DNA of 64,000 nt from Hevea brasiliensis (lineage: Eukaryota > Streptophyta > Magnoliopsida > Malpighiales > Euphorbiaceae): the NCBI RefSeq assembly GCF_030052815.1, contig NC_079498.1, forward strand, positions 65,582,992-65,646,991. The letters are read 5' to 3'. This document shows, one piece after another, positions 1 through 13,620 of this stretch. Every line of letters starts with the position of its first letter. Position 1 is the stretch's first letter. The notes under the pieces are model-generated. The model was given only the letters and a program-made list of their open reading frames with translations. It was not told where the DNA came from and did no database searches. The position numbers and the translations under genes were made by a program.

Positions 1-435
1 ATAATTATTTACTTAATTGGACAAGTCGATCAAAAATCATCTCTGAAGACGAAATGATCAAAATGCCCTCCATTTAGCTTATTGAGCCAAAATCGTCTGT
101 ACTGATCGAAAAATTTTTCTAAGCCTTTTCTTCGCATTCTAATGCAATAGAAACCTCAATGACTCTTTTCTGGAGTCCCAAAAATTATTTTATGAATTTT
201 CTCTCGGGTTTAGGGCTCCTAGCTGTGAAGACCGCAACTTCCCACTAGGTTACCCTCATTTAATTTGGTTGTATTTTATTTCTAAAATTTCTCCTATATT
301 TTTCTTGTTACTATTTGAGTTAATTATGGCTCCTCACTTTAGTCTAAATATTTTTTCAGTCGTTCTAACTGTCCGGACCAACACCGATCACCTGAACAGT
401 AGAATATACGGAATTGCTACAGTGAAGGTGCTACA
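1..435 (-). mobile_element. Partial LTR of a Tekay-type gypsy family (LTR-B), cut by window edge
   Basis: Read on the minus strand, this begins with TGTAG at 435 and runs off the left edge of the window. It is an inverted copy of the first ~455 bases of the LTR at 3363: the same blocks occur in the same order, including the stretch around 3541-3600 (opposite strand here) and the block ending near 3815. It lands inside an antisense reading frame of a Tat element, so it is a later insertion. Its far end and target duplication lie outside the window, so whether it is a solo LTR or part of a full element cannot be told. No coding sequence is present; short open frames here are chance. Confidence 0.8.
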
Positions 436-979
436 CATCGTCCTTCCGCCAAGAGAGCCTATGCAACTCAACAAAAACCTTCACTGTAGGCTCGAGCTTT
501 TTAGCTCGGCATAAACCTTCGAAAGCCACCAGAGTCCGCCAGGAGTTTGGATGTACTTGGGCCACACAGACATGATGGAACTTCAGAACGGCTCTAAAGA
601 ATTCTTTCAGCGAAAACCGAAGCTCAGCCTTCAATTGTTCTTAATATACCATGATCAAGTCATTTTCTTCAAAGAAATTATTGGCTCGGAGATCCCCATG
701 GCATCTGATAAGTTCGAAGGAGTTAGTTGGAAGGTTATACTCTTAGCTAATGGACTGGAGATCGATCTCCTTGGGAACCAAAGGCAACTCGTCCATGGGT
801 AAGTTCTTTTTCCCTAAAGACGATGCTTGTTTTGATTTAATCGCCTGACCATGGGATGGGACCGTAGTTGTAGAAGGTTCGGGTCACTCACTCGGTCTAG
901 TCACTTCACCTTGATCCGATGTCCATGAGATGTGAACAGAAGGAGAACTAGCAGCTCTCTGATAATCGGTATCACTCAT
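436..979 (-). pseudogene. Antisense ORF of a Tat-type element, gypsy-type transposon domain, broken
   Basis: The frame starts at ATG 977-979 (MSDTDYQRA..) and runs left until LTR-B cuts it at 435. It carries at least three in-frame stops, so it is not functional. The 3' part (positions about 634-440) contains a recognisable block, LRFSLKEFFRAVLKF, then AQVHPNSWRTLVAF and LEPTVKVF. These resemble the plant 'putative gypsy type transposon' domain found in extra ORFs of Tat elements. In Retand-like members this extra ORF is antisense, between pol and the 3' LTR, which is the arrangement here. Function in the family is unknown. Assignment rests on motif memory, not a search. Confidence 0.5.
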
Positions 980-1612
980 TTTCAAAGGTGAAAGATAAAA
1001 TTGATCGAAAAAAGATTAAAGCCCTTATTGGAGTATAAATCAGCACTAGAAAACTCTAGAAAATAAGGGAGATTGTCGAAAGTCGCTAAAAGGAAGTCTG
1101 AAAATGACATAAGGGAGCAAATGGCTAACCCCTTCCCTATTTACACCTGCCTAAGCATTAAATGTTCATGAAGTCCCAAGGGATGCATCAGTTAGCGGGA
1201 CCGGGCCATTTCAATGACATGTCAAAAGAAGATTCTAAAAACATAATAAAAGGTTGGACAGACAAATGAGATCGATTAACAAAGATCATCAAATCGAACA
1301 GGGTTCCGAACCAACAGATTAGTAAAATGGCGATTCATTTAGGGATCAGATCGGGCACATTTATCAGAGATCAAAATAATAACCAATGCAATAATAAAAA
1401 CAGAATATGCAGATCCAAATTTCAATAATAGATTCATTTCATTTCCAAAATGTTAGATTACATCATTTGGGCGATCTCTTAAGATCAGCAATTACAAATG
1501 TCCTTACACTACATTCTACCTAACTTGGACTACTCCTGAACCCAAAGCGTCGCACAATAGGCCTGTGTCAAAGCCTAGTCTTGTGGCTGAATTAAAAGAT
1601 GTATTTGATTAG

Positions 1613-1951
<339 letters not shown>

Positions 1952-2812
1952 TTTCAGGAGGTGAACAAAGAAAACATTCGGAAAAAGATTAAAGCGGTTG
2001 TCATGAGAAGAATTTTTACCGAAAAAACCAAGAACTAGGAAATAAAACATTGAAGATTCACCGGAGAAAGAAAGTTATGAGTATGCGAAGAAAAATTCAT
2101 CAGTATATATATAGGGCTTTGGCATTTATTGCATGCAGAACTCGAAGCGGCTCATCAGCAATCAAAAAATTTATTGCTTTGACAAACACAAAGAAAGGAT
2201 GAAAAGGAGGTCAGAGAACAGAAAGAGATCAGGAAAGTAGAAAGGACCAGATGCAAAAGAAAATAGAGAATGAAATAGCAATCCTAAGATCAGTTAGTCA
2301 CAGTGAGATGATCAAAAAAGGGAAGGACAACTTATAGAAATCGGGGAACTCAGGGAGTTGAACAGTTTCTAATCATGACCTTTAACTCATAAAACTAGCT
2401 CCCTCCACTGTCAGATCAGAGTCAGTTAAAGCATTGCAGGCCTGATTCAATCTTCACCACACATCTCATTTGTAAGGACGTACTCCTAGCTGTCGGATTT
2501 CAAACGATTAAAGCAGCCCAGTACATCTTGATCGATACTGTTGATTATAATTGTAAAGATGGATTTGAGGCTTTCGGATCAAAAATAAATGATAGATTCG
2601 ATGCTTTTTGTTCCCAGCCCTTGGATCCATTTTGTAAGGCAAGACCCTTAACCGTTGGATTAAGGGGCGAAAGGACAAAATTTTCGAATGGAATCCCTAC
2701 CCTCAATTTTGATTCTCTTTAATTCCAAGACGTCAGATTATGTCCTTTTGAATCTAGGCCTTTCGTCTCCTCCTGCTGAAATCCTGACCCTCTGTTTCAA
2801 GTACCCATCTTC

Positions 2813-2820
2813 TATAAATA
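2813..2820 (+). promoter_or_regulatory. TATA box in Tat-type LTR
   Basis: TATAAATA lies in a C/T-rich context (CTTC before it, CCTGC after), with AATAAA signals about 380 bp downstream. This is the usual spacing of promoter and poly(A) signal in a plant LTR. It supports plus orientation for the fragment. Usage is inferred. Confidence 0.45.
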
Positions 2821-3198
2821 CCTGCATGAAATGCTGTGGAGGTAGCGGTGATTATTGAGGAAAAACCCTAGAATTTTGCCGTAGCTCTATTTTTAATTGA
2901 AAACTCTCAAGGTTCCTAGAGACTTTAGAAATAAGTGTTCTAAAGGAACTTACCACGGAAACTATAGAGCTTGCAATCCATACTTTGGATAACCTCGCAC
3001 AGTCTTGGGAATTCAATCACCGTTTCTCAAGAAAATCTCACTTCAGTTGCTTACAACTCCTCGAAATCACCTTACTGTCTAGTGTTAGTGGCGCTGGATA
3101 CACGAAGACATCGGTACCAGCTTACTCGTTGCTTCAGCCTTTTCTATAGATAAGTGTTCGACTTATCGTTCTCAAGTGTTCATGGCACAGTTTATCAC

Positions 3199-3217
3199 AA
3201 TAAATCTTTAGAATAAA
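3199..3217 (+). terminator. Poly(A) signals of Tat-type LTR
   Basis: Two AATAAA hexamers (3199-3204 and 3212-3217) lie downstream of the TATA box at 2813. They would end the LTR transcript in plus orientation. In AT-rich DNA such hexamers also arise by chance. Confidence 0.35.
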
Positions 3218-6200
3218 TTTACGTCGAAACTGGACTTATTTCATTATTTGTGACGTCCACAAGTTTTACCTTTTATTTTTATGTTGTCTTTAATTTCTTT
3301 ACGTTATTTTGTGTAAAAAAGAGAATAATTCAGGATGCTGACATTCTGTAAGTACCATAAGTTGTAACACCCTCACTGTAGCCATTCCGTACATTCTACT
3401 GTTTCGATGACCAGTGTCAGTTCGGACAGCTAGAATGTCTGGAAAAATATTTAGACTAAAGTGAAGAGTCATAAATAACTCAAATAATAATAAGAAAAAT
3501 TTAGGAAAAATTTTAGAAATAAAATACAACCAAGTTAAATGAGCCGGTGCCCTAGTGATGGGTAACCCAGTGGAAAGTTGCGGTCTTCACAGCTAGAAGC
3601 CCTAAACCAGGGAGAAAATTCATGAAATAATTTTTAGCACTTCAGAGAAGAGTCATTAAGGTTTCTATGGCATTAGAATGCCAAGAAAAGGCTTAGAAAA
3701 ATTTTTCTATCGGTACAGACGATTTTGGCTCAATAAGCGAAACGGAGGGCATTTTGGTCATTTCATCTTCAGAGATGATTTTTTGCCAACTTGTCCAGTT
3801 AAGTAAATAATTATTATGATCTAAAATATGAATAAATATTGATAAAAATTTAATTAAAAATGAGTAGAAAAGAAAAGAAAAGAAAATTGAAAGAAATTGA
3901 GAATTATGACATCACATGATGTCATTAAAGCACTCCCACCCAATCAAATTGTGACACATGTCCATAAACCACTTAACAAGCATAAAATGGGTAGAAATTA
4001 AAGAGAAACAAATCAGTTTCATCTTCTTTCTTCAAAGTGCCAAAACCCATTTCTCCTTCCACCTCCATAGATGCTCATCTTTCTCACTAGATTTCCTTGT
4101 AAATGCACCATAAAATCCCTACCTTCCCTCATAAAAACTTGATATTACATCTTCAGCAAGTTTTTGGCTGCCAAGAAAAGCCAAGAAAGTGAAGGAAAAA
4201 TTAAAGTTAGTTAAGGGAAAATTCTGCACACAAAGGTTAGTGCAGTAAACCTTCTTCCTTTCTTTCTTAACTAGTTGAAGCATGCTAAATGAAGTATAAA
4301 TTTTATGAAATTAAAGAAAATTTGGATTATGTGGGGACTAAAATTTTCAGCAGCATTGGTGACCATAAGGTCTTGATTATTTTGATTGACCTTTCTTTGT
4401 TTAGTGATGATGATTAAGGATACTAAGTGTATTAGAAGTTGAATGAAGTGTGTTGCATAAATTGAAATTATTAGAGTTAGGGTTTGGGCACCAAAATTTG
4501 GATTTTTGTTTATGTATTGATGAAAAGAGGTTGTAATGGTCAATTAGTGACCATTTGATGAAGTTTGATCCTAAATTGGAAGTAATTGTGGCCTTGAAAT
4601 TGAAAGTGGTATGCTGCCCCCATTGTACCAAATACTGGACTTGAGTCCAGTGTATTCCTAGGGTTATAACTTGAGCTATGTTACTCCAATTGGTTCAAGG
4701 CCAATTGAAAATGAAACTAGACATAAAATGGCATAACTTTGATGAAGAAACCTAGCCCAGAAAACCAACCTAAATTGCCCTAAAAATTGACCTAATCCGG
4801 GTGACCAATATGCCGTCCCTAGAAAATGATCAAATGAACAGTATTCATTCATTTGGTCATAACTCAGCGTAGAAAGGTCCAATTGACTTGAATTTTTACC
4901 AGTAGAAAGCTGAGACATAGACCTATAACTTTCGTGAGGAAAATAAACCCAAATTTTGATAATAACATGTCCAAAATCTGACTTACAATCAATGTACAAA
5001 AAACTGCAGAATTAATTCTGCCCAGAATTTCTGGAAAATTTGCAATCCAACCAGTTATGGTATTTAGGCCATAACTTGAGCTACAAAACTCCAAATGGAG
5101 TGATCCAAAAAAAACTAAATGTAACTAGACACAATAAGAAACAACTTTGATGAGGAACATTTGGCCAAATTCTCACTGTAGAATAGCCTAATGGAACAGT
5201 AAACTCTATCATCCAAAACTGAAATTTCTGATTTATTCTCTATTGGTTAAAAGCAATGATTGGCAACTAATGCCAACATTTTTGGGAAATAAAATGTGGT
5301 AAATCTATGTGATTAAAACTCATGTAACTATTATATATGAGCAAGTCAATATTTTGACTTAAATGACCAAATCAATAGTAATCTTACATGTTAAGTACAA
5401 ATATTCAAGAAATGACTTGTAATATGCCCTAGTAGGCCTAATGTGATTGGTTTGGATAGGTTGGCATGCCAATAAGGTTCTGATAGCAGTACTGCGTATG
5501 ATGTATGGCTCCATGCCATTCTACGATATGATAGCCTATGGCTATACTGATTATGATGTTATACTTGGCTATATGTCTTATTGCTTTTATGGCTTATTAG
5601 CCATTTTGTTTGCACACCGGGAGACACATTGTGACCGATGGTGTAACGGCCCGAGACACCTGGTACCCAGTGCTAGTTTACCTATTTATCTAGTCCGGTC
5701 AATTTTTATAGGTTACTTGGGCATGGAAAAGTATAATTGTAATTGAATTGATTATTAAAGAAAATAAGGAAATTAAATATTAAGATAAAGAACAAGAATG
5801 ATTACAATAAAATAAAGAAGCTCAAAATCATCAAGAAAACGATTAATAAAATGCTGGAAGGAGTTAATATCATAAAATGTAATTAGCTTTCGACTAAACA
5901 ATAAGTTAGTAATTATTCATTTCTTATAAACACAATAACTAGGAAATTTTTACTTTTATTTGCATACTATATTTTCTTGTATTATTGACACCACTAAGCT
6001 TTATGCTTAGCGCGTCGCTTTTACAACACGTAGGTACTGAAGATTTGGACAGAGAGCCCAGTAGATCACAGACTGGATGAGGCCATTCACAGTTCTGCAT
6101 AGTGTCAGTGTCACCTCACAGACTACAGTGCATTGATAGGACACTAAGTCCCATTTTGGTTTTTTAGTACTGTTTGTATTTTATAATTAAACTTTTATTT

Positions 6201-6680
6201 TCTCATGTATAAATTAAAACTCATGTAATATATTTTAGTATTAATGTAAATATTTGTAATTTGTGTTTATTAATGAAAATTTAGTATTTATTGATGATTT
6301 GAACATGATTATCATGAGAAATGAATGAATGTCAAATCGAAGAAGTTGTGAGAAATGATTGAGAATATTGAGATTATGTTGATACAAATGGAGTTTAAGA
6401 ATAATTGGAAATGTATTGGAAGTATTTTTCAAAGGTTTCGAAGAACTATTTTATCCATTTTTAACCGGTACACTGTCGGATTTTCTATAAAATTTTCGAA
6501 ACCCCAAATGAATTTATAATTTCAATAAATGACTTAAATGAGTTAAATTTCACAAATTGCACTTCATATCCATGAAGACAGAAATTAAGGAAGGATAAAA
6601 ATGATTGGGATAAAATATGGTGTTTCAGTACACTGTGTGGCATATCTTGCTCGGCTATACTGTAGACGGGCAAGGGGTGT

Positions 6681-9600
6681 TGTCACACCATACCCCTCTG
6701 TAAAGCATAACATGATCCCATAGAATACCTAATGAACTACCGAACTTCACCTATCGATAACTCATTAAGTACCCTACAAGGGATTTTAAAACAATTTTCT
6801 TACTTTTATAAGTAGTGAGCATTTTCTACAAGGTATTAAAACATTTAATTAGAGTTTGAAAACTGGTTAAAATTTTTGTCCCATTTTATTTTTCCATAAA
6901 TTTTATAAAAATTTTGGCAGAGTATTGTTTGTATTTTGAGAAAACAGTTCTTTAAATACCTGTAAAAAGCACTTCCAAAGATTTATCTCAACAACTTCAT
7001 CAATTTCACAACCATTCCAACCAATTTCAATATCATTTCTCAATTTTCAAAATTCAACAATCATCAAAATACTACTAATTAATTTTATTCAAATTAAAAA
7101 AAAATATTTCCATTCATATTTCATTAAAGATAAAACAATTTATATACATTATTACAAAAGTTTATATTAAGAGAAATTCAAACCAAAATTTATTACAAGC
7201 TTTATACAACTCTATACAACTTTATACAACTGCTCATAACCAATTTTACATGTTCATACAGTTACATACATTTGCATATATCAAAATAGTTTTTACATTC
7301 AGGGTATAAAATATACTCGATAACTTCAAAGTAGGTAGCTCCTTAATCCTCAGCAGCTCACTCTGCTGCTCCTCTAGTCTCTATATCTGCGATAGCAATA
7401 ACAGCCATCGCTAAGTACTAGGACTCAATGGTGCACAACATACTAAAATAATCCTTATGCGAAATTTAAAACATATTTATTCAAAAATTAAACTGAACAA
7501 GCGATATCAATACAAAACATGATTTACAAGATTTTAGTTCAAACAATTTTATTTCAAAGTCTCAAAACCATTTACATAAAGACACACAGTTACATCATGC
7601 CATTCGAAACAAATATAATCTCAATAGCCAGAGGCTAAGGAGAAGTCACAACACAAGGCTAGCTAGCTCAAATATATAGGAACCCATTCTTTTTCTTCTT
7701 CTACTGGCACACACCTCAACACTTCAGCCAGAGAAGGAATCAAAATTTGAAATTGATTTCCCCCACTAGTCATGCTAGTGAGGTGTTCAAATATATGGTC
7801 ATGACACTGTGCTTTCAAAACTTATCTTAACAATTTACTAAATATTTATTGCCATTTCAAACATACTCAAATAAACTTTCAACAATTCAAAGCAAAAGCA
7901 TAATACACATTTCCTGCACTTTGTAAATGAATTTTAAAGCATATTGATGTTGTGCACAAACCTTAAGCGAGTCGTCTCTTGGCCTTGACTCGATCCCTCG
8001 GGTTCTTTCCCGGTATTCTTTTCCACTGAAACACACAGTTTCACAGTGTTTCAGTATCATAACTCATTATAAATCCAAAAAATAAATTCAAATTCACTTA
8101 TACCTAGCTTTAATATGCTAAACTTGGCGTTCTTTAAATTTTGTATTTTGAGGTTATTATTCACGATACTATTCAAGTCAATTTATTGACTTTCTAAGGC
8201 TTAATAGGTATGGGAATTCCAACTTCATCCACATACCACATTTTGGTTACCTAATTTGTTAGTTTTGGTTGTTTTCTCAAAACCTAAGTCTTTTAGGTAA
8301 ATTTGTAAATTTTCAATTTTAGTGTCTTAGGTTGCACTATTCCATTGGTCATTTTGTTCTTAGAATTTAGCTAAGTTTTCTTTGTAGAAATTGTTCCTTA
8401 TTGTCTTAAATTTATTCTCCTTTTTAAATCACTCCAATTGTAGTTTTGTAGCTCAAGTTATAGCCATTTGAATCATGGCTTCCAGATTGGACTTAACCCA
8501 GATTTTCTAGGCAAATTCTGGTTCTGGCAATTTTAGGTCACTAATTTTGGGTGGCTAAATGACTTAGTTAAGAGCATAATTTGGGTTTGTGTTCTTCATG
8601 AAAGTTTTAGGTCTATATCTCAGCTTTCCACTGGTAAAATTTTAGGTCATTTAGACCTACCTAGCCCAAGTTATGGCCAAATGAAAAAACATTGTTCATT
8701 TGGTCATTTTTGTACAGGTCAGATTGCCTAATCCGGATTTGGTCAATTTGTTCACTAAGTTTTAGTCAATTTTTGGGAATGATTCCTAAATGAAAAATGT
8801 GTCATTTTGTGTCTAATTTCATTTTCAATTGGCCTCACACCAATTGGGCTTGTATATTTTCAGTTTGGGTCTTTGAAAGGGACCTTGGTCATGCTGCCTG
8901 TATAGTGCCCACATCCAATCCGAATCTAAACCTAATTCTAACACTTCCAACATACATCAATTGCTCACAAATGACCATTTCTTAACTCCAACAAGGTCAA
9001 GCACATGATTTAACAAATTTTTATATTTTTTTCTTCCAAACCCTAGGTGCCAAAACCCTAACTACACTAATTGTTACATTTAATTAATTCTAAGCATACT
9101 AACATTGCTCCATCACTCAATTAAGCTTCCTAACATAATTAATTCAAGCAAATTCATACATTATCATGGCAAACCCTAGCTGACCAAAATCCATGACTAG
9201 TCCTCCACACTTGTTTTTATTTCATTTTAAACATATTTCTAAGTTAATTAGACTAAACATAAACACTAGGCTACAAATTCCAAGTTTAAATGACTAACCT
9301 CAATCTTTGATGTCCAATTCTTCAATTCTCTTCTTTTTTCTTTTTCTTTGCTTCTTCAGTCTTCTTCTCAAAGCCCAAACACAAGGTTTTGTGAAGTGGT
9401 TATAGGAGAAATTAGGGTTTAGTAGAGGTTTAAAAGCTTGAAGCAAGCTTTAATGGAGTTTTGTGGAGAGGGAGAGTTGAGAGAGGGAGGACGGAAAGTT
9501 AAGGAAGATAAAGATTTTTTTTGTTTTTTTTTTTTCTTTCTTTTCTTTTATGTTTTTAGTCTTATGAAAGACCATAAAATTAAATTAATTAAATTTATTA

Positions 9601-10196
9601 ATTATATATTTATTGCATCATGCATGATGTCATGCTGATGTCATCACCTCCCACTTTTCCTTTTTCCTTTTTATTTATTTATTTTTTTATTAGTTCTTTA
9701 ATATAATTCCCGATTTCAAAATTTTCTTTTCTCCGATTTTATTTGACAGTTAGGTCAGGAATCAGCTCTAGGGGTCAATTGACCAAATTGCCCCTCGCCA
9801 GTTTGACCCGGTTTGCAAATAATTCAATATTTCTTCCGGATCCCTGACCTAATTATTTGACTGGCTTAACAATTATTTTTTGTGATTTTCTCTTTTCCAC
9901 TGTGTTCGCAATAGTCTTAAGGACCGCAGCGTCACATTTTATGGTTCGAAATTTGAGTTTAAATCGACTTCGCAGTCCTTCCCGAGAAGGTCACCTATCG
10001 CTGTGACTCTCGGCTCATTTAACTTCTTATGTTCCATTTTTCTTATTTATACTTAACTAATTGAAAATTACTAATTATTTATGTTTAGGGCTTATCTAGT
10101 TGTCTTATATGTGGTTCTAATTCCCTTAATTATCTAGATCGACATCGGTCACTGGAATAATAAAATATACCTGGCTATACAAATAGGGGTGTTACA
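6681..10196 (-). repeat. Tekay element 3' LTR
   Basis: This 3516-bp LTR starts TGTAACACCCCTATTTG on the minus strand at 10196 and ends TGTGACA at 6681. It is a close match to 15089-18605 along its length, with scattered substitutions and small indels. The start abuts the polypurine tract at 10197. The LTR contains no gene; homopolymer runs near 9510-9560 and 9660 are ordinary low complexity. Confidence 0.9.
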
Positions 10197-10213
10197 ATTC
10201 TCCCCCCTTAAAA
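10197..10213 (-). other. Polypurine tract of Tekay element
   Basis: On the minus strand the run AAGGGGGGAGAAT immediately precedes the TGTAAC start of the 3' LTR. This is the plus-strand primer for reverse transcription and fixes the LTR boundary. Confidence 0.85.
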
Positions 10214-10242
10214 TAAATTTTGTCTCGAAATTTTACCTGGTA

Positions 10243-11424
10243 TCAGTCTCTAAATAGCTATGGGTGCTGTCTCCTCATGTCCTCCTCTCGTTCCTAAGTA
10301 GCTTCTTGGCCTGAATGATGGTTCCACAGCACTTTCACTAACGGTATCTATTTGTTTCGTAGCTGCTTCACCTCATAAGCCAGAATCTCTATGGGTTCTT
10401 CCTCATATGTGAGGTCTGGATTCACTTCAATTTCTTCTATTGGTAGTACATGAGATGGGTCTGATCTATACCTCCTCAACATTGACATATGGAAGATATT
10501 ATGTATCTTCTCTAACTCTGGAGGTAGTGCCAAACGATATGCCAAAAGACCCACTCTTTCCAGAACCTCATATAGCCTAATGAAATGAGGACTCAATTTC
10601 CCCTTTCTGTCGAATCTCATAATTCTCTTCTAAGGGGAAACCTTGGGGAATACTCTCTCACCCACTGCATACTCAATATCCCTTCTCTTTAAATCAATGT
10701 AGAACTTCTGACGATCTGATGCAGTCTTAAGTCGATCTCTGATCATCCTGATCTTTTCCTCAGTCTGCTGAACAATTTCAGGCTCAATCATCTTCCTTTC
10801 ACCTACTTCATCCCAACACAGGGGAGTTCTGCATTTTCTACCAAACAAAGCTTCATATGGAGGCATCCCAATGCTTGATTGGTAGCTATTATTGTAAGAA
10901 AACTTAATCAAAGGCAAGTGTGTGTCCCAACTACCCTCAAACTCAATCACACAAGCCCGTAGCATGTCCTCCAAGATCTGAATTACCCTTTCAGACTGGC
11001 TATCTGTCTGTGGGTGGAATGCTGTGCTGAAGTTCAATCTAGTTCCTAGGGCTCTCTGAAGACTACCCCAAAATCTAGAAGTGAACCTAGGATCTCTATC
11101 AGATATGATGGATACTGGCATTCCATGCAGTCTTACTATCTCATCAATGTACAACTTAGCCAATCTTTCTAAACTGTAGTCCATCCAAACTGGCAGAAAA
11201 TGAGCAGACTTGGTCAGTCTGTCAACAATGACCCAAACTGCATCATGACTCTTATGTGTCCTCGGAAGTCCCATCACAAAATCCATCGTTATTCTCTCCC
11301 ATTTCCATTCTGGTACTGGTAGTGGATGTAACAACCCAGCGGGTACTTGATGCTCTACCTTCACTTGTTGACAAGTTAGGCATTTGGAAACAAACTCTGC
11401 CACATCTCTTTTCATACCCATCCA
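10243..11424 (-). pseudogene. Tekay integrase and chromodomain
   Basis: This is the C-terminal part of the gag-pol frame, ending at a TGA at 10243-10245. In the 263-residue stretch 10630-11421 the zinc-binding CLTC (residues 14-17) and the DDE triad are visible: D47 (TMDFV), D108 (ISDRD) and E144 (SQSE). Integrase inserts the cDNA copy. Next come the GLLAYRLALPPELEKIHNIFH block, the HMSMLRRY block and a chromodomain (about 10250-10420). In this clade the chromodomain is thought to steer insertion toward heterochromatin. In-frame stops occur at 11422-11424, 10630-10632, near 10345 and twice more in the chromodomain. Most sit where tryptophan or glutamine is usual. Not functional. Confidence 0.88.
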
Positions 11425-13620
11425 TCAGTAGTGCTCCTTTAGCCCTCTATACATTTTTGTGCCACTAGGGTGCATGGCAAAAGGAGACTCATGTGCTTCC
11501 TTCAAAATGATCTTCCTCAAATCAACATCATTAGGAACACACATTCTGCCCTGGTGTAGCAATAGACCATCATCTCTTATTGAGAATTCTAGTTTCTTGC
11601 CCTGCTGGACTTCTTCCAACAACTTCTGATACTTCTTATAATTCTGAGCAGCCATTTTGATCTGATCAATCAACACTGGCTGTACATGCCATGTAACTGT
11701 TGTCTGCCCCTCATCATTAATCTCTAAGCTGGCATGTAATGATCTCAACTCATGTACCATAGACAAAGGAGTAACCCATAGACTTGCCATAGTCTTGCGA
11801 CTTAAGGCGTCAGCCACAACATTAGCTTTCCCTGGCTGATAGTCTATCAGACAATCATAGTCTTTGATCAATTCTAACCATCTCCTCTGTCTCAAATTTA
11901 ACTCCTTCTGGGTGCCCAAATACTTCAAACTCTTATGATCTGTGTAAATGTAACACTTTTCCCCATACAAATAGTGTCTCCAGATCTTAAGAGCGAACAC
12001 AATAGCTGCTAGCTCCAAGTCATGTGTCGGATAATTCCTCTCATGCGATTTCAGCTGGCGTGATGCATAGGCAATGACATTCCGATCATGTATCAGTACA
12101 CAACCTAACCCATTGTGAGAAACGTCACTATAAATAATATACTCTTTACCCGGGGTATGTAAAGTAAGGACTGGAGCCTCAGTTAAACATCTCTTCAACT
12201 CATCAAAACTCTATTGGCATTTATCCGTCCACTGAAATTTCATATCTTTTCAAAGTAATTTGGTCAATGGAGATGCCAACATGGAAAATCCCTTCACAAA
12301 ATGACGGTAGTATCCAGCTAAACCCAGAAAACTGCGAATCTCTGTGATATTTCTGGGTGGCCTCCAATTAAGGATAGCTTCTATCTTACTTAGATTTACC
12401 TTGATGCCCTCTACCGATACTACATGCCCTAAGAAATATATTTCCTTCAGCCAAAATTCACACTTTAATAATTTGGTGTATAGCTGTTTCTCTCTCAAAG
12501 TCTGCAGTACAATCCACAGATGTCTATTATGCTCTTCTGCACTCCTCGAATAGACCAATATATCATCTATGAATACCACAATAAATTGGTCGAGGTATGA
12601 TCTGAAGATAGTGTTCATCAGATCCATAAAAGCAGCCGAAGCATTAGTTAACCCGAATGGTATGACTAAGAACTCATAATGGCCATAACGGGTTCTAAAG
12701 GCAGTTTTAGGAATACTCTGCTCTTGTACTTTTAGCTAATAATAGCCTGATCTCAGATCAATTTTGGAGAACACAACTGCACCCCTCAACTGATCAAACA
12801 AGTCATCAATGCGGGGCAATGGATATCTATTCTTTATTGTCACCTTATTTAACTGGCATAGTCAATGCATAACCGGAGAGTGCCATCTTTCTTCTTTACA
12901 AACAACACTGGCGCTCCCTACGGTGACACACTAGGGCTGATAAAGCCCTTATCAAGCAGCTCTTGCAACTGCACTTTCAACTCTTTCAATTTTGCTAGTG
13001 CCATTCTATATGGTTTTATAGAGATTGGGTCCACACCAGGCATAACATCAATCTCAAACTGCACATCTCTTTCTGGAGGTGATCTTGGCAATTCATCAGG
13101 AAACACATCCGAAAAGTCACATACTGTAGGGATGTCCCTCAGTGCTAGACTCCCCACTTGGGTGTCTATCACATGTGCCAAGTATGCTTCACACTCCTTT
13201 CTGATCATCCTTCTGGCTAATGCAGTTGAAATGATGTTTGATGGCAGTAAATGCCTCTCCCCATGTATTACCACATCACCGTACAGAGGGAGACCAAAAG
13301 TGACTGTCTTCGGTCTACAGTCAATTATGGCGTGATGCCTGGCTAACCAATCTATGCCCAAGATAATATCATAATCTCTGAAGGGCATTTCAATCAAATC
13401 TAACAGAAAAACATGTCCTTGGATCACCAAAGGACAGTCTCTATAGATTCTGTTGACCCAAACCTCTTGTCCTAACGGACTAGTTACTAGCACTTCAAAA
13501 CCCATTTGGACACACGGAACAGCAAGTGAACTGACTATGCTAGCACTAACATACGAGTGGGTTGAATCCGGATCAAACAACACAAATACGTCTTGATCAG
13601 AGATAGAGAATGTACCAGCT
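11425..13620 (-). pseudogene. Tekay protease, reverse transcriptase and RNase H
   Basis: Protease: the frame 12918-13583 begins LFDPDSTHSY. Family members carry glycine after the aspartate-proline, so the active-site triad looks altered to D-P-D. ILGIDWLARHHAIIDC follows as the second protease block. Reverse transcriptase: [10 protein letters not shown] at residues 18-27 of 12250-12627 gives an intact FIDD catalytic motif, followed by [16 protein letters not shown]. RNase H: 11425-12198 shows YSDVS (D25), then the [19 protein letters not shown] block and TDHKSL. A one-base deletion near 12870 shifts the frame inside the [12 protein letters not shown] region. Stops occur near 12735, 12240 and 12210. 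All parts are in the expected gypsy order. Confidence 0.88.

Noticed and set aside
2528..2722. Open frame of 64 residues on the plus strand
   Set aside because: No recognisable motif; it lies in the non-coding 3' region or LTR of a Tat fragment and is of chance length.
2813..3217. Endogenous pararetrovirus promoter and poly(A) region
   Set aside because: TATA and AATAAA spacing would fit, but no virus-type coding motif is near, and the flanking structure fits a Tat LTR better.
5447..5746. Tyrosine-rich open frame of 99 residues
   Set aside because: It lies within the solo LTR-A body, matching the position of non-coding sequence in the related LTRs; no family motif.
12865..13335. 156-residue plus-strand frame
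   Set aside because: It is the opposite-strand shadow of the Tekay protease and reverse transcriptase region.
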